Assembly: GCA_020635015.1 (NCBI GenBank)
Contig: JACKAP010000009.1
Location: 1-64,000, forward strand
From: Calditrichia bacterium
GTDB taxonomy: Bacteria; Calditrichota; Calditrichia; RBG-13-44-9; J075
DNA length: 64,000 bases
Direction: 5' to 3'
In this document: positions 26,574-35,191 of the stretch, one piece after another
Layout: every line of letters begins with the position of its first letter
How positions within the stretch are numbered: the stretch's first letter is position 1
Translations under genes and position numbers: made by a program
The notes under the pieces: model-generated
What the model was told of the DNA's origin: nothing
Databases searched by the model: none
The model's input: the letters and a program-made list of their open reading frames with translations, nothing else

Positions 26574-28085
26574 CTACTTCCCCGGCGCCCGTCCATACAT
26601 CTCGGTCATTTCCGCCAGTTTTTTTACATCTGCCGCCGCGATCTGTTCCCGGCTGACCCTCCAGCCCCAGTTGCCGCTGGCCTTGCCGGGCACATTCATG
26701 CGTGCACGGCTGTCAAGACTCAGCATGTCTTGGAGCGGGAAGATGCACATCTTCGCCACTGAGGCGCTGCCCAGGCGCATCAGTTCCCAGGCGATATCCA
26801 GCCGGGGCCGGGAACGGCCGAGGTATTTGAGGCAATATTCCTGCTCATGTTTCGGCGCGGTTTTAAACCATCCTTTGGTGGTGTCGTTGTCATGACTGCC
26901 GGTATAGACGATGCAATTGGACTGGTAATTGTGGGGCAAGAACGGTTCTTCCGGATCGCCTCCAAAGGAAAACTGCAGGATCTTCATTCCGGGGAAATTA
27001 TAATGATCGCGCAGTGCTCCTACTTCCGGGGTGATGAAGCCGAGATCCTCCACCACAATCGGCATCTCGCCCAGCTGCTGGCGGAGGGCGTCGAACAGCG
27101 CCCGGCCGGGGCCTTTCAGCCACTCGCCGTGCTCGGCGGTCTTATGGCCGTAGGGCACCGCCCAATAAGCCTCGAAGCCGCGGAAGTGGTCGATGCGCAC
27201 CAGGTCGACAGATTCCAGGGTCACCCGCACCCGCTCGGCCCACCAGCGGTAGCCGTCGCGGTGCATCACCTCCCAATCGTAGATCGGGTTGCCCCAGAGC
27301 TGGCCGGTCTTACTGAAATAATCCGGCGGCACCCCGGCAACAATGGTGGGATTGCCGTCTTCATCGAGGCAAAACGCCTCCTGGTTGGCCCATACTTCGG
27401 CGCTGTCCAGGGTGATGTAGATCGGGATATCGCCCATGATCTGCACCCCGCGCTCATTGGCGTAGCGCTTCAGGTCCTGCCATTGTTTGTAAAACTGGTA
27501 CTGCAGAAACTTTTGGGCGGCTATTTGTCGCGCCAGTTGCTGCCGCAGCGCCTGCAGCGCCTCCGGCCGGCGCAGCTTCACTTCCGGCGGCCAGTTGTAC
27601 CAGGCTTTTTTGCCGTAAAAATTCTTCAACGCCACAAAAAAGGCATACTCATCCAACCAGCGGGCATCATTGGTATGGCAAAAGCTGGCAAAAGCTTCCC
27701 GTTCGTGTGCCGGGGCATTATGCTCGAAGCGCTCGTACGCGCTCAGCAGGAGCGGGATCTTCCAGTCAATTACTTTATCAAATTCCACTTCCTGCCCGGA
27801 AAAGACCGGGGCATGATCGAGGTCGCTCTGGGAGAGATACCCCTCGCTGACCAGCCGGGCGGGATCGATCAACAACGGGTTGCCGGCAAATACTGAGGTG
27901 GTTTGATAGGGGGAATTGCCGTAACCGGTGGGCCCCAGCGGCAGGATTTGCCAGACCGACTGGCGGGCCTCCACCAGAAAATCGATCCATTTGTATGCTT
28001 CGATACTAATTTCCCCGATGCCGAAGGGCCCCGGCAGCGAGGTGGGGTGCAGCAGCAGGCCGGATGATCGTTTCAGTTGGGTCAT
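26574..28085 (-). CDS. malQ: 4-alpha-glucanotransferase
   Basis: A 503-aa GH77 amylomaltase that transfers alpha-1,4-glucan segments in glycogen and maltodextrin metabolism. The opening RSSGLLLHPTSLPGPFGIGE is diagnostic. VRIDHFRGFEAYWAVP carries the nucleophile Asp, VVEDLGFITPEV the acid/base Glu and TGSHDNDTTKGW the third acidic residue. Length is normal for the bacterial short form. It is monocistronic on the minus strand, flanked by repeat-filled gaps on both sides. Confidence 0.96.
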   Translation of the reverse strand: MTQLKRSSGLLLHPTSLPGPFGIGEISIEAYKWIDFLVEARQSVWQILPLGPTGYGNSPYQTTSVFAGNPLLIDPARLVSEGYLSQSDLDHAPVFSGQEVEFDKVIDWKIPLLLSAYERFEHNAPAHEREAFASFCHTNDARWLDEYAFFVALKNFYGKKAWYNWPPEVKLRRPEALQALRQQLARQIAAQKFLQYQFYKQWQDLKRYANERGVQIMGDIPIYITLDSAEVWANQEAFCLDEDGNPTIVAGVPPDYFSKTGQLWGNPIYDWEVMHRDGYRWWAERVRVTLESVDLVRIDHFRGFEAYWAVPYGHKTAEHGEWLKGPGRALFDALRQQLGEMPIVVEDLGFITPEVGALRDHYNFPGMKILQFSFGGDPEEPFLPHNYQSNCIVYTGSHDNDTTKGWFKTAPKHEQEYCLKYLGRSRPRLDIAWELMRLGSASVAKMCIFPLQDMLSLDSRARMNVPGKASGNWGWRVSREQIAAADVKKLAEMTEMYGRAPGK

Positions 28086-28128
28086 GTGGGTATCCTGGTT
28101 AGAGTTTTATCGTCGCTCTTGAATAGGG

Positions 28129-28216
28129 TCGCATGGGGCATGGGGCATGGCGCCGTAATGTACAAGCGCATGTTCCGACACCCGCACTGTAATACACCAT
28201 GCTCCATGCCCCATGC
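28129..28216. repeat. Inverted GCATGGGGCATGG pair
   Basis: GCATGGGGCATGGGGCATGG (about 28130) and CCATGCTCCATGCCCCATGC (about 28197) face each other across 50 bp in the malQ-btuC gap. Each arm is a short tandem of GGGCAT. The remaining DNA to 28305 is AT-rich and featureless. Confidence 0.7.
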
Positions 28217-28305
28217 AAAAATTCTCCGCATTACAAACTTCTCAATACGAGCTTGTCTAAAAACAAGTTGGTAATATAACATCAACAATAGCATAAAAGC
28301 CAATT

Positions 28306-29301
28306 CTATGATCTTTTTTGGATCAGCAGCCAGAGGAAGAAGGGGCCTCCCAGCAAGGTGGTGATGATCCCCACCGGGAGGTCGACCGGCGCAAAGAGGG
28401 TGCGGGCGAGGGTGTCCGAGAGGGCCAGGAAGCCGCCGCCCAGGAGGATCGATGCCGGGATCAGGTAGCGGTGATCCGGCCCGCCGAGCAGCCGGAGCAG
28501 ATGGGGAATGATTAGCCCCACAAAGCCGATCGGGCCGCTCAACGCCACCACCGAACCGGTCAGCAGGGAGGCGATTACGAAGGCCAGGATCTGCACCCGG
28601 GGTACATCCACGCCTTTGCTGAGGGCGGTCTCTTCCGAGGTGCTGAGGATGTTGAAGGTGCTGCTCATTCCCCATAGCACCAGGAAAGAGACCAGCAGTA
28701 GCGGCAGCGTGCGCAGCAGAACGCCGTATTCGACAATGTCCAGCCCTCCCATGGTCCAGCGGATCATCTGCTGGGTTTCGGTGAAGTCAGCCAAATAGTG
28801 CAGGATCAGGATCAGCGCCGAAAAGAAGAAGCTGATCGTCACTCCGGCCAGGATCATCCCGTAGATGGAGATGCGCCCGGCGCGGCGGGAGATGGCGTAG
28901 ACCAGCAGCACCGTCAGCAGGCTGCCGGCAAACGCTGCCAGTTGCACGCTGGAAAAGCCCAGGAAGGAGAAGTAGAGGCCGCTTTTGATCACCAGCAATG
29001 CGCCCAGGGCGCTGCCGCTGGCCACGCCGAGGGTGTAGGGAGTGGCCAATGGATTGCGCAGCAGGGCCTGGAACACCACCCCGGCGACCGCCAGCGAAGC
29101 GCCGGTCAGCACCCCCAGAAAGATCCGCGGCAGGCGGATGCGGAAGAAGATCAGCCCGTCCGGGGTCTGCTCACCGCTCAAGTACGCCAATACCTGGCGA
29201 TAGTCGAGCGGCTGGCTGCCCGCCAGGGGCGTGAAAACCAACACCGCGGCCAGTAGCAGCAGGCATCCGAGGAGGATCCATTTGCGCCGTGAATTTCTCA
29301 T
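28306..29301 (-). CDS. btuC: Cobalamin ABC transporter permease (BtuC/FecCD family)
   Basis: A 331-aa inner-membrane permease with about ten helices. RLPRIFLGVLTGASLAVAGV, FQALLRNPLATPYTLGVASG and GPIGFVGLIIPHLLRLLGG are the conserved FecCD segments. It should form the channel that imports cobalamin from the periplasm, energised by the ATPase upstream. Assignment to B12 rather than iron chelates comes from context: it is the last gene of the unit headed by the cobalamin riboswitch. A 177-bp gap with an inverted repeat separates it from the ATPase gene. Confidence 0.87.
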   Translation of the reverse strand: MRNSRRKWILLGCLLLLAAVLVFTPLAGSQPLDYRQVLAYLSGEQTPDGLIFFRIRLPRIFLGVLTGASLAVAGVVFQALLRNPLATPYTLGVASGSALGALLVIKSGLYFSFLGFSSVQLAAFAGSLLTVLLVYAISRRAGRISIYGMILAGVTISFFFSALILILHYLADFTETQQMIRWTMGGLDIVEYGVLLRTLPLLLVSFLVLWGMSSTFNILSTSEETALSKGVDVPRVQILAFVIASLLTGSVVALSGPIGFVGLIIPHLLRLLGGPDHRYLIPASILLGGGFLALSDTLARTLFAPVDLPVGIITTLLGGPFFLWLLIQKRS

Positions 29302-29332
29302 ATAATCGATTAAAAATTAGCTTTTTAATATT

Positions 29333-29434
29333 GCCACAGAGACACAGAGATCACAGAGTCAGTTGTCAGTTGTCATATGTCAGTTGTCAGTTGTCAGTTG
29401 TTAGTTCTCTGTGAACTCTGTGTCTCTGTGGCAA
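29333..29434. repeat. CCACAGAGACACAGAG inverted repeat enclosing TCAGTTG tandem
   Basis: Left arm GCCACAGAGACACAGAG plus ATCACAGAG (29334-29361), then TCAGTTG repeated about six times (29360-29407), then right arm CTCTGTGAACTCTGTG plus TCTCTGTGGC. The arms are nearly complementary, so the transcript can fold as one long stem with the tandem in the loop. It lies between btuD and btuC within the operon. Confidence 0.85.
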
Positions 29435-29478
29435 ATAGATTTTGATATTCATCAAGTTAATCTTAAATCGATCCACCC

Positions 29479-30246
29479 TCAGCCTAGTACAATCAGCGGT
29501 GTCTGTGACCGGGGATGGATGAGCACCTCCACCGGCACTTCGTAGACCTGCTCCAGGAGCGATTTTTCGATCACCGTCTCCGGGGGGCCGTCGGCGACGA
29601 TGCGCCCTTCCTTCATGACCAGGATGCGCTCGCAGAAACGGGCGGCGAGGTTGATGTCGTGGGTGACGGTCAGGATGGTCATCGAGCGCTCTTGCGGCAG
29701 GCGCTTCAATATCTCATAAAAACGCAGCTGGTGTTTGATGTCCAGGGCGCTGGTCGGTTCGTCGAGCAGGAGAATCCTCGGCTCCTGGGCCAGGGCGGAG
29801 GCCAGCACCACCCGCTGCTGTTCGCCGCCGCTTAGCTCGCTGAAGGGGCGATCCCGGAATTGCCAGACCTCCGTCTCCTCCATCGCCCGGCGGATCACCT
29901 GCCGGTCTTCCCCGCGCTCACTGTGGAAGGACGATTGGTAGGGATAGCGCCCCATCGCGACGATCTCGTAGACCGTGAAGTCGAATGCCGCCTGAAAATG
30001 CTGGGGCACCAGCCCGGTTAGCCGGGCGAGGGACTTGCGGCTATAATCCGGCAGGTGCTTCCCGGCCAGGGAGATGCTACCGCTGTGCGGCGGCAGCAGT
30101 CCGGCGATGATCTTCAAAAAAGTCGATTTCCCGGCGCCATTGGGCCCGATCAGACCGGCCAATTGCTGACCGGCAATGCTCAGGGAGATATCCCGCAAAA
30201 TCGGGGTGTCGTGATAGGCAAAATTCAGTTGGGCGGCGGTAATCAT
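29479..30246 (-). CDS. btuD: Cobalamin ABC transporter ATPase
   Basis: A 255-aa ABC ATPase of the FecE/BtuD type. Walker A GPNGAGKST, Q-loop LVPQHFQ, signature LSGGEQQRV, Walker B RILLLDEPTSALD and H-loop TVTHDINLA are all intact. It should couple ATP hydrolysis to B12 import through BtuC. Its first four bases overlap the end of btuF (ATGA-type), so the two are co-translated. The C-terminal tail (VYEVPVEVLIHPRSQTPLIV) is usual for this subfamily. Confidence 0.92.
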   Translation of the reverse strand: MITAAQLNFAYHDTPILRDISLSIAGQQLAGLIGPNGAGKSTFLKIIAGLLPPHSGSISLAGKHLPDYSRKSLARLTGLVPQHFQAAFDFTVYEIVAMGRYPYQSSFHSERGEDRQVIRRAMEETEVWQFRDRPFSELSGGEQQRVVLASALAQEPRILLLDEPTSALDIKHQLRFYEILKRLPQERSMTILTVTHDINLAARFCERILVMKEGRIVADGPPETVIEKSLLEQVYEVPVEVLIHPRSQTPLIVLG

Positions 30247-31124
30247 TCCACCGACCGGTTGAGCAGGTGATGCAGGGCCATGGCGATGCGGGAGATGCGT
30301 GGGCCGGGGATCAGAAAATAGCGCTCGGTGAGAATCTCCACCTGCCCGGACTGCACCGCCCGAAGCAGGGGCAGGGCTTCCCAGTCTTTCTTCAGCGCGG
30401 TGATGCGGGCGCTGTCGGCAGCTTCCATAATCCGGAATTCCATGATAATCTCCGGATCGCGCTGCACCAGATCTTCTTTCGACACGTCAAAATAGCGTGC
30501 ATTGACATCGGCAAAGATATTGCGCCCGCCGCTCATAACCAGGAGTTCGCTCAGGTAGGTTTCCTTGCCGGCGGCGTAGAGCCCGCGCAGGCTGCCGCTC
30601 TCCCGACCCACCAGCAGCAGGGTGGAGGTGAGGGAGTCGCGCAGGAACATCTGTTGCTGCACCCAATTGAGCGTATCGCGGATGCCCGCCGCCAGCCGCC
30701 CGGCCGCCGCTTCCCGGTGCAGCACCCGCCCCACAGCCGTGATGCCCTGCAGAATCTCATCGACGGTTTCGTTGGGAATGGTGAACGTCTTCATGCCGAA
30801 CATCTGCAGCTTGCGGTCCATGTCGGTATTGGGAAATAGAAATACGATATCCGGCGCCAGCGCCACCATCTTCTCGAAATCGGGATTTAGATAGCCCCCG
30901 ACCGTTTCCACCGCCTGCGCTTTTTCCGGATAGAGGCAGTACTCGGTGCGCCCCACCAGCAGGTCGCCTGCACCAATCTTGTAGATGATCTCGGTGATGT
31001 GCGGCGCCAGGGAGATCACCCGCTTGGGGGCTTCCTGGGCCGCGAGGGGCGTAGGGAGCAGTGGCAGTAGCAGTGGCAGTGCCTGCCAGAGGATCTTCTT
31101 GAGGGATATCATGCGATTTTCCAT
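30243..31124 (-). CDS. btuF: Periplasmic cobalamin-binding protein
   Basis: A 293-aa helical-backbone substrate-binding protein. The signal peptide reads MISLKKILWQALPLLLPLLP with cleavage likely after PLAAQ. KRVISLAPHITEIIYKIGAG, LVGRTEYCLYPEKAQ, VETVGGYLNPDFEKMVALAP and DIVFLF are the classic BtuF/FecB opening. It should capture cobalamin in the periplasm for BtuCD. The first ATG (31124) sits right against a TCAGTTG repeat; an internal ATG four codons later (31112) is an equally plausible start and gives a cleaner signal peptide. Confidence 0.88.
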   Translation of the reverse strand: MENRMISLKKILWQALPLLLPLLPTPLAAQEAPKRVISLAPHITEIIYKIGAGDLLVGRTEYCLYPEKAQAVETVGGYLNPDFEKMVALAPDIVFLFPNTDMDRKLQMFGMKTFTIPNETVDEILQGITAVGRVLHREAAAGRLAAGIRDTLNWVQQQMFLRDSLTSTLLLVGRESGSLRGLYAAGKETYLSELLVMSGGRNIFADVNARYFDVSKEDLVQRDPEIIMEFRIMEAADSARITALKKDWEALPLLRAVQSGQVEILTERYFLIPGPRISRIAMALHHLLNRSVE

Positions 31125-31168
31125 GTCAGTTGTCAGTTCTCTGTGAACTCGGTGTCTCCGTGGCTATA
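31123..31168. repeat. TCAGTTG plus right half of CTCTGTG repeat
   Basis: The 46-bp gap between the DUF1289 gene and btuF is filled by GTCAGTTGTCAG followed by TTCTCTGTGAACTCGGTGTC and TCCGTGGC. It is a right arm of the CCACAGAG family without its left partner. Confidence 0.65.
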
Positions 31169-31170
31169 TA

Positions 31171-31359
31171 TCAAGAAGCCAAATTGCTGTCGGTTTGTTT
31201 CCGCTTTTCCAACTCCCGGTAAATTTCCGATTTCCCGGCATCATCCAGGCGCGACCACCGGGCAATCTCCTCGATCGTGCGGTAACAGCCGGCGCAAAAC
31301 CCGCTCTGCGGATCAATCCGGCATAATTTGATGCAGGGGGAATGTAATACTTTTTTCAT
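31171..31359 (-). CDS. DUF1289-type small cysteine-rich protein
   Basis: A 62-aa protein starting MKKVLHSPCIKLCRIDPQSG. The pattern SPC-x3-C-x8-CxGCyR-T-x-EEIARWS is characteristic of DUF1289, small proteins with four Cys that may bind a metal; their role is unknown. It lies between the beta-propeller and btuF genes in the B12-uptake unit, all in the same direction. In other bacteria this family is usually a stand-alone housekeeping gene, so linkage with B12 genes may be chance. The short length and conserved Cys pattern make it a real gene. Confidence 0.8.
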   Translation of the reverse strand: MKKVLHSPCIKLCRIDPQSGFCAGCYRTIEEIARWSRLDDAGKSEIYRELEKRKQTDSNLAS

Positions 31360-31393
31360 GGTTTTTTGAACCTCTTCTGAAATATGTTTTTAA

Positions 31394-31521
31394 CTGGGCA
31401 GAGGGCAGAGGGCAGAGGGCAGAGGGCAGAGGGCAGAGGAAAATTGGTTAAACAATGCTTGACAGCAATGCATTTTTGAGATTCTTTCGCTCTTCGCTCT
31501 TCGCTCTTCGCTCTTCGCTCT
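31394..31521. repeat. GGGCAGA and CGCTCTT tandem repeats
   Basis: GGGCAGA is repeated about six times at 31396-31438, and TTCGCTC about five times at 31488-31521, separated by 50 bp of AT-rich DNA that contains TGCTTGACAGCAATGCA. The second phrase is shared with 17395, 41690 and 45055. Confidence 0.75.
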
Positions 31522-31528
31522 CAGCGTT

Positions 31529-32812
31529 TTACCGAAGCAGCACCATCCGCCGCACTGCGCTTTGTCCACCGGCCGAAAGCTGGTAAAAATAGACCCCCGA
31601 AGCGACCGGCGCTCCAGTATCATCTCGTCCGTCCCATTGCAGCTCATATTCGCCGGGCGCCATCTCCTGTGCCAGCAGCTTCGTTACCTTCCGCCCGGTG
31701 GTATCAAAGATATTCAAATTCACAAATCCGAAATCCGAAATCCGAAATCCGAAATTCGTTGCGGGGTTAAACGGGTTCGGATAATTCTGATACAGCGCGA
31801 ATGCTTCCGGCGCACTATCATCACCATCGGCGAGACCGCTGGGCGCCGGATCGAAGATCGCCAGCGAGACCGGACCGTCCCCCACCAGGAAGGCATGCTG
31901 GCGCAGATGGGACGGATCGTAGACATATACCGAATCCCGGGCAAAATCGCCGATATAGGCGGCATCATCCCGGTCAAATGCTACTGCGGGACCGCCGGGG
32001 AGGGGATTGTTTTCATCGCGTTCAAAGCTGTAACTGTCGAGGTCGTAGACCAGCACCCCTTCGCTGTAGGTGGAGAAATACGCCTTGTTGCCCCCGCTGA
32101 CCGCGACGGTGGTAATGCCAAATGTCACGCTCTGCGAGTGTATGACCGTCTGGGCGGCCGGATCGATCAGGTCGATCCGCCCTTCGATCGATGCATAATC
32201 GCCGGAACAGGCTACCACGATGTTGCCCTGGAGATCCGCATCCAGCCCCTGGGGATTTACGCCCACGCCGACATGCGCCACTGTGTAGCTGACGGGGTCG
32301 ATCACGCTCACTACCCCGGGATCGAAACCCGTTCCGTTATACCCGGAGATCGCCACATAGACCTTGCCGCCGTGGAATTTGACATCCTCCGGGGCGTTGC
32401 CTACTGCCACGGTGTGAATTGTGTTGCCGGTGGGCAGGTCTACGAACACCACTTGATTGGTGAAGAGCAGGCTGACCGCGGCAGTCTGGTCGTCGATAAA
32501 GTCCATCCCCCAGGGATTGGTGCCGGGGCCGAGGTTGATGGTTTGCAGCGTCGTGCGAGTGTTCAGGTCGACCACCTGGATCGCATTGAGGCCGGAATTG
32601 ACGATATAGGCCCTTTCCCCCCGTACTTTCATCTGATTGGCATACAAGCCGGCGCCGAAGGCGTTGGAGATCACGCTCTGGTTCTCCAGGTTGATCATCG
32701 AGACATTCTCTCCCAATGTGTTCAACACCCAGGCGCTGTAGGGCGGCTGGGCGGAGAGGAAGGCGGTGATGAAAAGCAGGGTGAGATATGTGCTTAGAAT
32801 ATAACTGCGCAT
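31529..32812 (-). CDS. YncE/BtuG-like beta-propeller with C-terminal sorting domain
   Basis: A 427-aa exported protein. It has a signal peptide (SYILSTYLTLLFITAFLSAQ), about seven repeats of the YncE type (GENVSMINLENQSVISNAFG; NAIQVVDLNTRTTLQTINLG; GNTIHTVAVGNAPEDVKFHG), and a FlgD-like C-terminal domain starting YPNPFNPATN and ending RRMVLLR. Such ends direct proteins to T9SS-like export or surface anchoring in FCB bacteria. In Bacteroides, BtuG is a surface beta-propeller that binds cobalamin and sits on BtuB; this gene follows btuB under a cobalamin riboswitch, so a BtuG-like role is inferred. I chose ATG 32812; an ATG 54 bases upstream lies in a repeat. Part of the sorting domain is encoded by repeat DNA. 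Confidence 0.82.
   Translation of the reverse strand: MRSYILSTYLTLLFITAFLSAQPPYSAWVLNTLGENVSMINLENQSVISNAFGAGLYANQMKVRGERAYIVNSGLNAIQVVDLNTRTTLQTINLGPGTNPWGMDFIDDQTAAVSLLFTNQVVFVDLPTGNTIHTVAVGNAPEDVKFHGGKVYVAISGYNGTGFDPGVVSVIDPVSYTVAHVGVGVNPQGLDADLQGNIVVACSGDYASIEGRIDLIDPAAQTVIHSQSVTFGITTVAVSGGNKAYFSTYSEGVLVYDLDSYSFERDENNPLPGGPAVAFDRDDAAYIGDFARDSVYVYDPSHLRQHAFLVGDGPVSLAIFDPAPSGLADGDDSAPEAFALYQNYPNPFNPATNFGFRISDFGFVNLNIFDTTGRKVTKLLAQEMAPGEYELQWDGRDDTGAPVASGVYFYQLSAGGQSAVRRMVLLR
31726..31762. repeat. AATCCGAAATCCG repeat embedded in coding sequence
   Basis: AATCCGAAATCCGAAATCCG continues for about 35 bp inside the sorting domain of the beta-propeller gene, encoding FGFRISDFGF on the minus strand. 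The same phrase is intergenic at 41733-41758 and in the repeat-derived tail at 17500-17530. The insertion keeps the frame and the alternating hydrophobic pattern of the beta-strand. Confidence 0.8.
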
Positions 32813-32825
32813 AAGGGGGATCCTT

Positions 32826-32897
32826 GCGTTGTTGGTCTTTGTCATTGGTTGTTGGTCATTGGTCATTGGTTGTTGGTTGTTGGTTGTTGGTCATTGG
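32826..32897. repeat. TTGGTCATTGG / GGTTGTTGG tandem
   Basis: About eight words of the type GGTTGTTGGTCATTGG lie between btuB and the beta-propeller gene, entering the last codons of btuB. A false upstream start for the beta-propeller would lie in it. Confidence 0.75.
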
Positions 32898-35155
32898 TTT
32901 TTGAACACATAATTCACGCTCAGGCTAGCCTGATACTCCCGTCCCGGCATCGGGTAGCCGCGCAACAGTTCATAGCTGGTTCCGCCGAGGTTCTTCAGGG
33001 CGTAGCCGGCATCCAGTTGCAGCGGGCCGAACTCATGGCGGATATTGAGGGACAGGTCCCACACGTCGTAGGCGGAGAGCGGCACGGCGGTATTGGCCGG
33101 TACGGTTTGCCGTTCGCTGAGGGTGCGGTACACCAGCAGGGCATGGAGCGGGCCCAGGCCCAGCCAGAGCGAGCTGTTCAGGGTATGTCTCGGGATGAAC
33201 ACAATCTCGCGCCCCCGGCGGTTCGGCTCCGGGCTCTCATTGAGCGCTTCGATGAAGCTGTAGGCAGCCTGGAAGTGTAGATGGTCCGTCACCAGCTTTT
33301 GGCTTAGCTGCACATCCACTCCCTGCTGACGAGCGCGCTCCTCGTTGCGCGGCTCCCACACCCCGCTGACGGTGCGGTGCCAGAAGATCAGGTCGCGGAT
33401 CCGCTCGCGATAGTAAAAGGCGCTGAAAACCGGCAGGTATTCGTTTTCGCCTCCGAAGCGGATGCTGGTATTCCAGAATGTTTTCCGTTCCGGCTGCAAC
33501 TCGGGATTCCCCCGCGCCCGGGCGTCCCCCTTCCAGAACAGGCTGTTGAAATCCGGATAGCGGATCGCCTTTCCCCAACTTCCGGAGACGCTGACCCAGG
33601 GGAGGGCTGCCGGCACCAGGCTGAGGCCGGCCAGGGGGTAGCCCTGTGTAGCCCGGGAAAAGTAAGATTCATAGCGCAGCGCTCCGCGCAGCCGTGCGCT
33701 GGAAAATAGCGCACCCAGACCGGGCAGGTCGACTTCCGCTCCGGCGACCCCGGCAGCGGTATGGCGGCGTTTTTGGCCGATGGATGCCGCAGGCAGCAGC
33801 AGGTTCTCCTGATCCAGGCGCTCTTCCTGGTAGTTGAGTCCCCAACGCAGCTCCAGGAAGGATGCCGGAAAGTGCATACCGTTAAGCCGCCCTTCCAGCA
33901 CGGTATTTTCCTGGCGGGTGTGATAGCGCAGGAACGGTGAAGCGGCGCGGGTATTGTCATACGTGGTGGTCAGATGGTGGTATCCCAGGCTGCTTTCCAG
34001 ATAGCCCCTGCGCGAGAAAAACCACTGGTGCTGGAGCTGCAGCGCATCGGAAGCGCCGTCGCTGAAGGCGCCGTCATGGGGCATTGCTTCGAAATAAGAA
34101 GACGGCAGGCCCTGCCCGCCCCGGCGGTGATGGTAGCGCAAGTTGGCTTGCTGCCGGTGGCCCTGATAGCTGATTTTTCCAAAAAACTTGCGGTTGCGGT
34201 ACCAGGCATTCTGCCGGGTGAGGGTTTCTCCGTCGTATTCAAAATTGAAATCTTGCTGGGAATAATCCTGCAGATAGCTGGCCTGCAGGTGCAGGCCGGT
34301 GCGACCCAGGGTGATGCCTCCTCCCGCTTCTCCCCGGGCGCTATGAAAGGCGCCGCCCCGGGTGCGCAGGCCGGCATAACCCCGCTCCTGCAGGGCGCGG
34401 GTGCGAAAGGAGACCACCCCGGCAAAGGCATTTCCTCCAAACATTGCGCTATTGCCCTGGCGCACGATCTCGATCCGCTCGATTTGTTCCAGGGGGATCT
34501 CGCCGAGATCGACCTCGCCGGTTTGGGGATTGTTCAGACGCTGCCCATCGAGGAGCACCAGCACCTGGCTGGCGCGGCTGCCGTGGATGCGGATCTGCGC
34601 CCGGCTGTCGCCTCCGCCGGTTGAGGTCACCTCTACCCCGGCCGCCTGCTGCAGCAGTTGGGGCAGCCCTAAAGCAGCATAGCGGGCGATATCGTCAGCG
34701 GTGAGCACCAGCTTATCGCCCTCGAGGCTGCTGCCGGAAGTTTCGCGCCCGGCGGTGACGGTTACCGAATCCCCGGCGATCGTTGCCGGGGTGAGGGCCA
34801 CCGAGAGCCGGCGGGGCAGTTCCGGGGAGATTTCCACACCGCTCTGCCGGGCATCGTGGTAACCGATCATCGAGAAGCGCAGCGTATAGCTCCCCGGCGG
34901 TATATTCTCAACCTGAAAAAAACCATCTGCATCGCTCACCGCGCCGTAAGGTGTTCCAGCCACTTCCACGTTTACCCCGGCCAGGGGAAGGCGGCTGTGC
35001 CGGTCGTATACCTGGCCGCTCAGGCGGAGGTTGCTCTGCGCCAGGACGTTCAACGAGAGCAGCAGACCGAGCCCAACCGTCAGTACCGGGGGGCACTGCC
35101 GATATAGAACACGGATAACACGGATGACACGGATTTTCACGGATTGTGCTTTCAT
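32891..35155 (-). CDS. btuB: TonB-dependent cobalamin receptor
   Basis: A 754-aa outer-membrane receptor. After the signal region, residues about 43-125 form a carboxypeptidase-regulatory-like domain (LSGQVYDRHSRLPLAGVNVE), common in FCB receptors. The plug follows (LPQLLQQAAGVEVTSTGGGD; RIHGSRASQVLVLLDGQRLN; IERIEIVRQGNSAMFGGNAF), then the beta-barrel to the end. It should move cobalamin across the outer membrane using TonB energy. The ligand is inferred from the cobalamin riboswitch about 360 bp upstream. The annotated N-terminus KIRVIRVIRVLYR is encoded by an ATCCGTGT repeat, so the real start may differ; no ATG lies between it and the hydrophobic signal core. Confidence 0.9.
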   Translation of the reverse strand: MKAQSVKIRVIRVIRVLYRQCPPVLTVGLGLLLSLNVLAQSNLRLSGQVYDRHSRLPLAGVNVEVAGTPYGAVSDADGFFQVENIPPGSYTLRFSMIGYHDARQSGVEISPELPRRLSVALTPATIAGDSVTVTAGRETSGSSLEGDKLVLTADDIARYAALGLPQLLQQAAGVEVTSTGGGDSRAQIRIHGSRASQVLVLLDGQRLNNPQTGEVDLGEIPLEQIERIEIVRQGNSAMFGGNAFAGVVSFRTRALQERGYAGLRTRGGAFHSARGEAGGGITLGRTGLHLQASYLQDYSQQDFNFEYDGETLTRQNAWYRNRKFFGKISYQGHRQQANLRYHHRRGGQGLPSSYFEAMPHDGAFSDGASDALQLQHQWFFSRRGYLESSLGYHHLTTTYDNTRAASPFLRYHTRQENTVLEGRLNGMHFPASFLELRWGLNYQEERLDQENLLLPAASIGQKRRHTAAGVAGAEVDLPGLGALFSSARLRGALRYESYFSRATQGYPLAGLSLVPAALPWVSVSGSWGKAIRYPDFNSLFWKGDARARGNPELQPERKTFWNTSIRFGGENEYLPVFSAFYYRERIRDLIFWHRTVSGVWEPRNEERARQQGVDVQLSQKLVTDHLHFQAAYSFIEALNESPEPNRRGREIVFIPRHTLNSSLWLGLGPLHALLVYRTLSERQTVPANTAVPLSAYDVWDLSLNIRHEFGPLQLDAGYALKNLGGTSYELLRGYPMPGREYQASLSVNYVFKNQ
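35104..35142. repeat. ACACGGATAACACGGAT repeat at the btuB start
   Basis: ACACGGATAACACGGATGAC and ACGGATTTTCACGGATT overlap the first codons of btuB. The family recurs at 46970, 49725 and 50816-51020. Confidence 0.8.
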
Positions 35156-35191
35156 GTATTAGCTACTGATGTGACGTAATCAACAGGTGTC

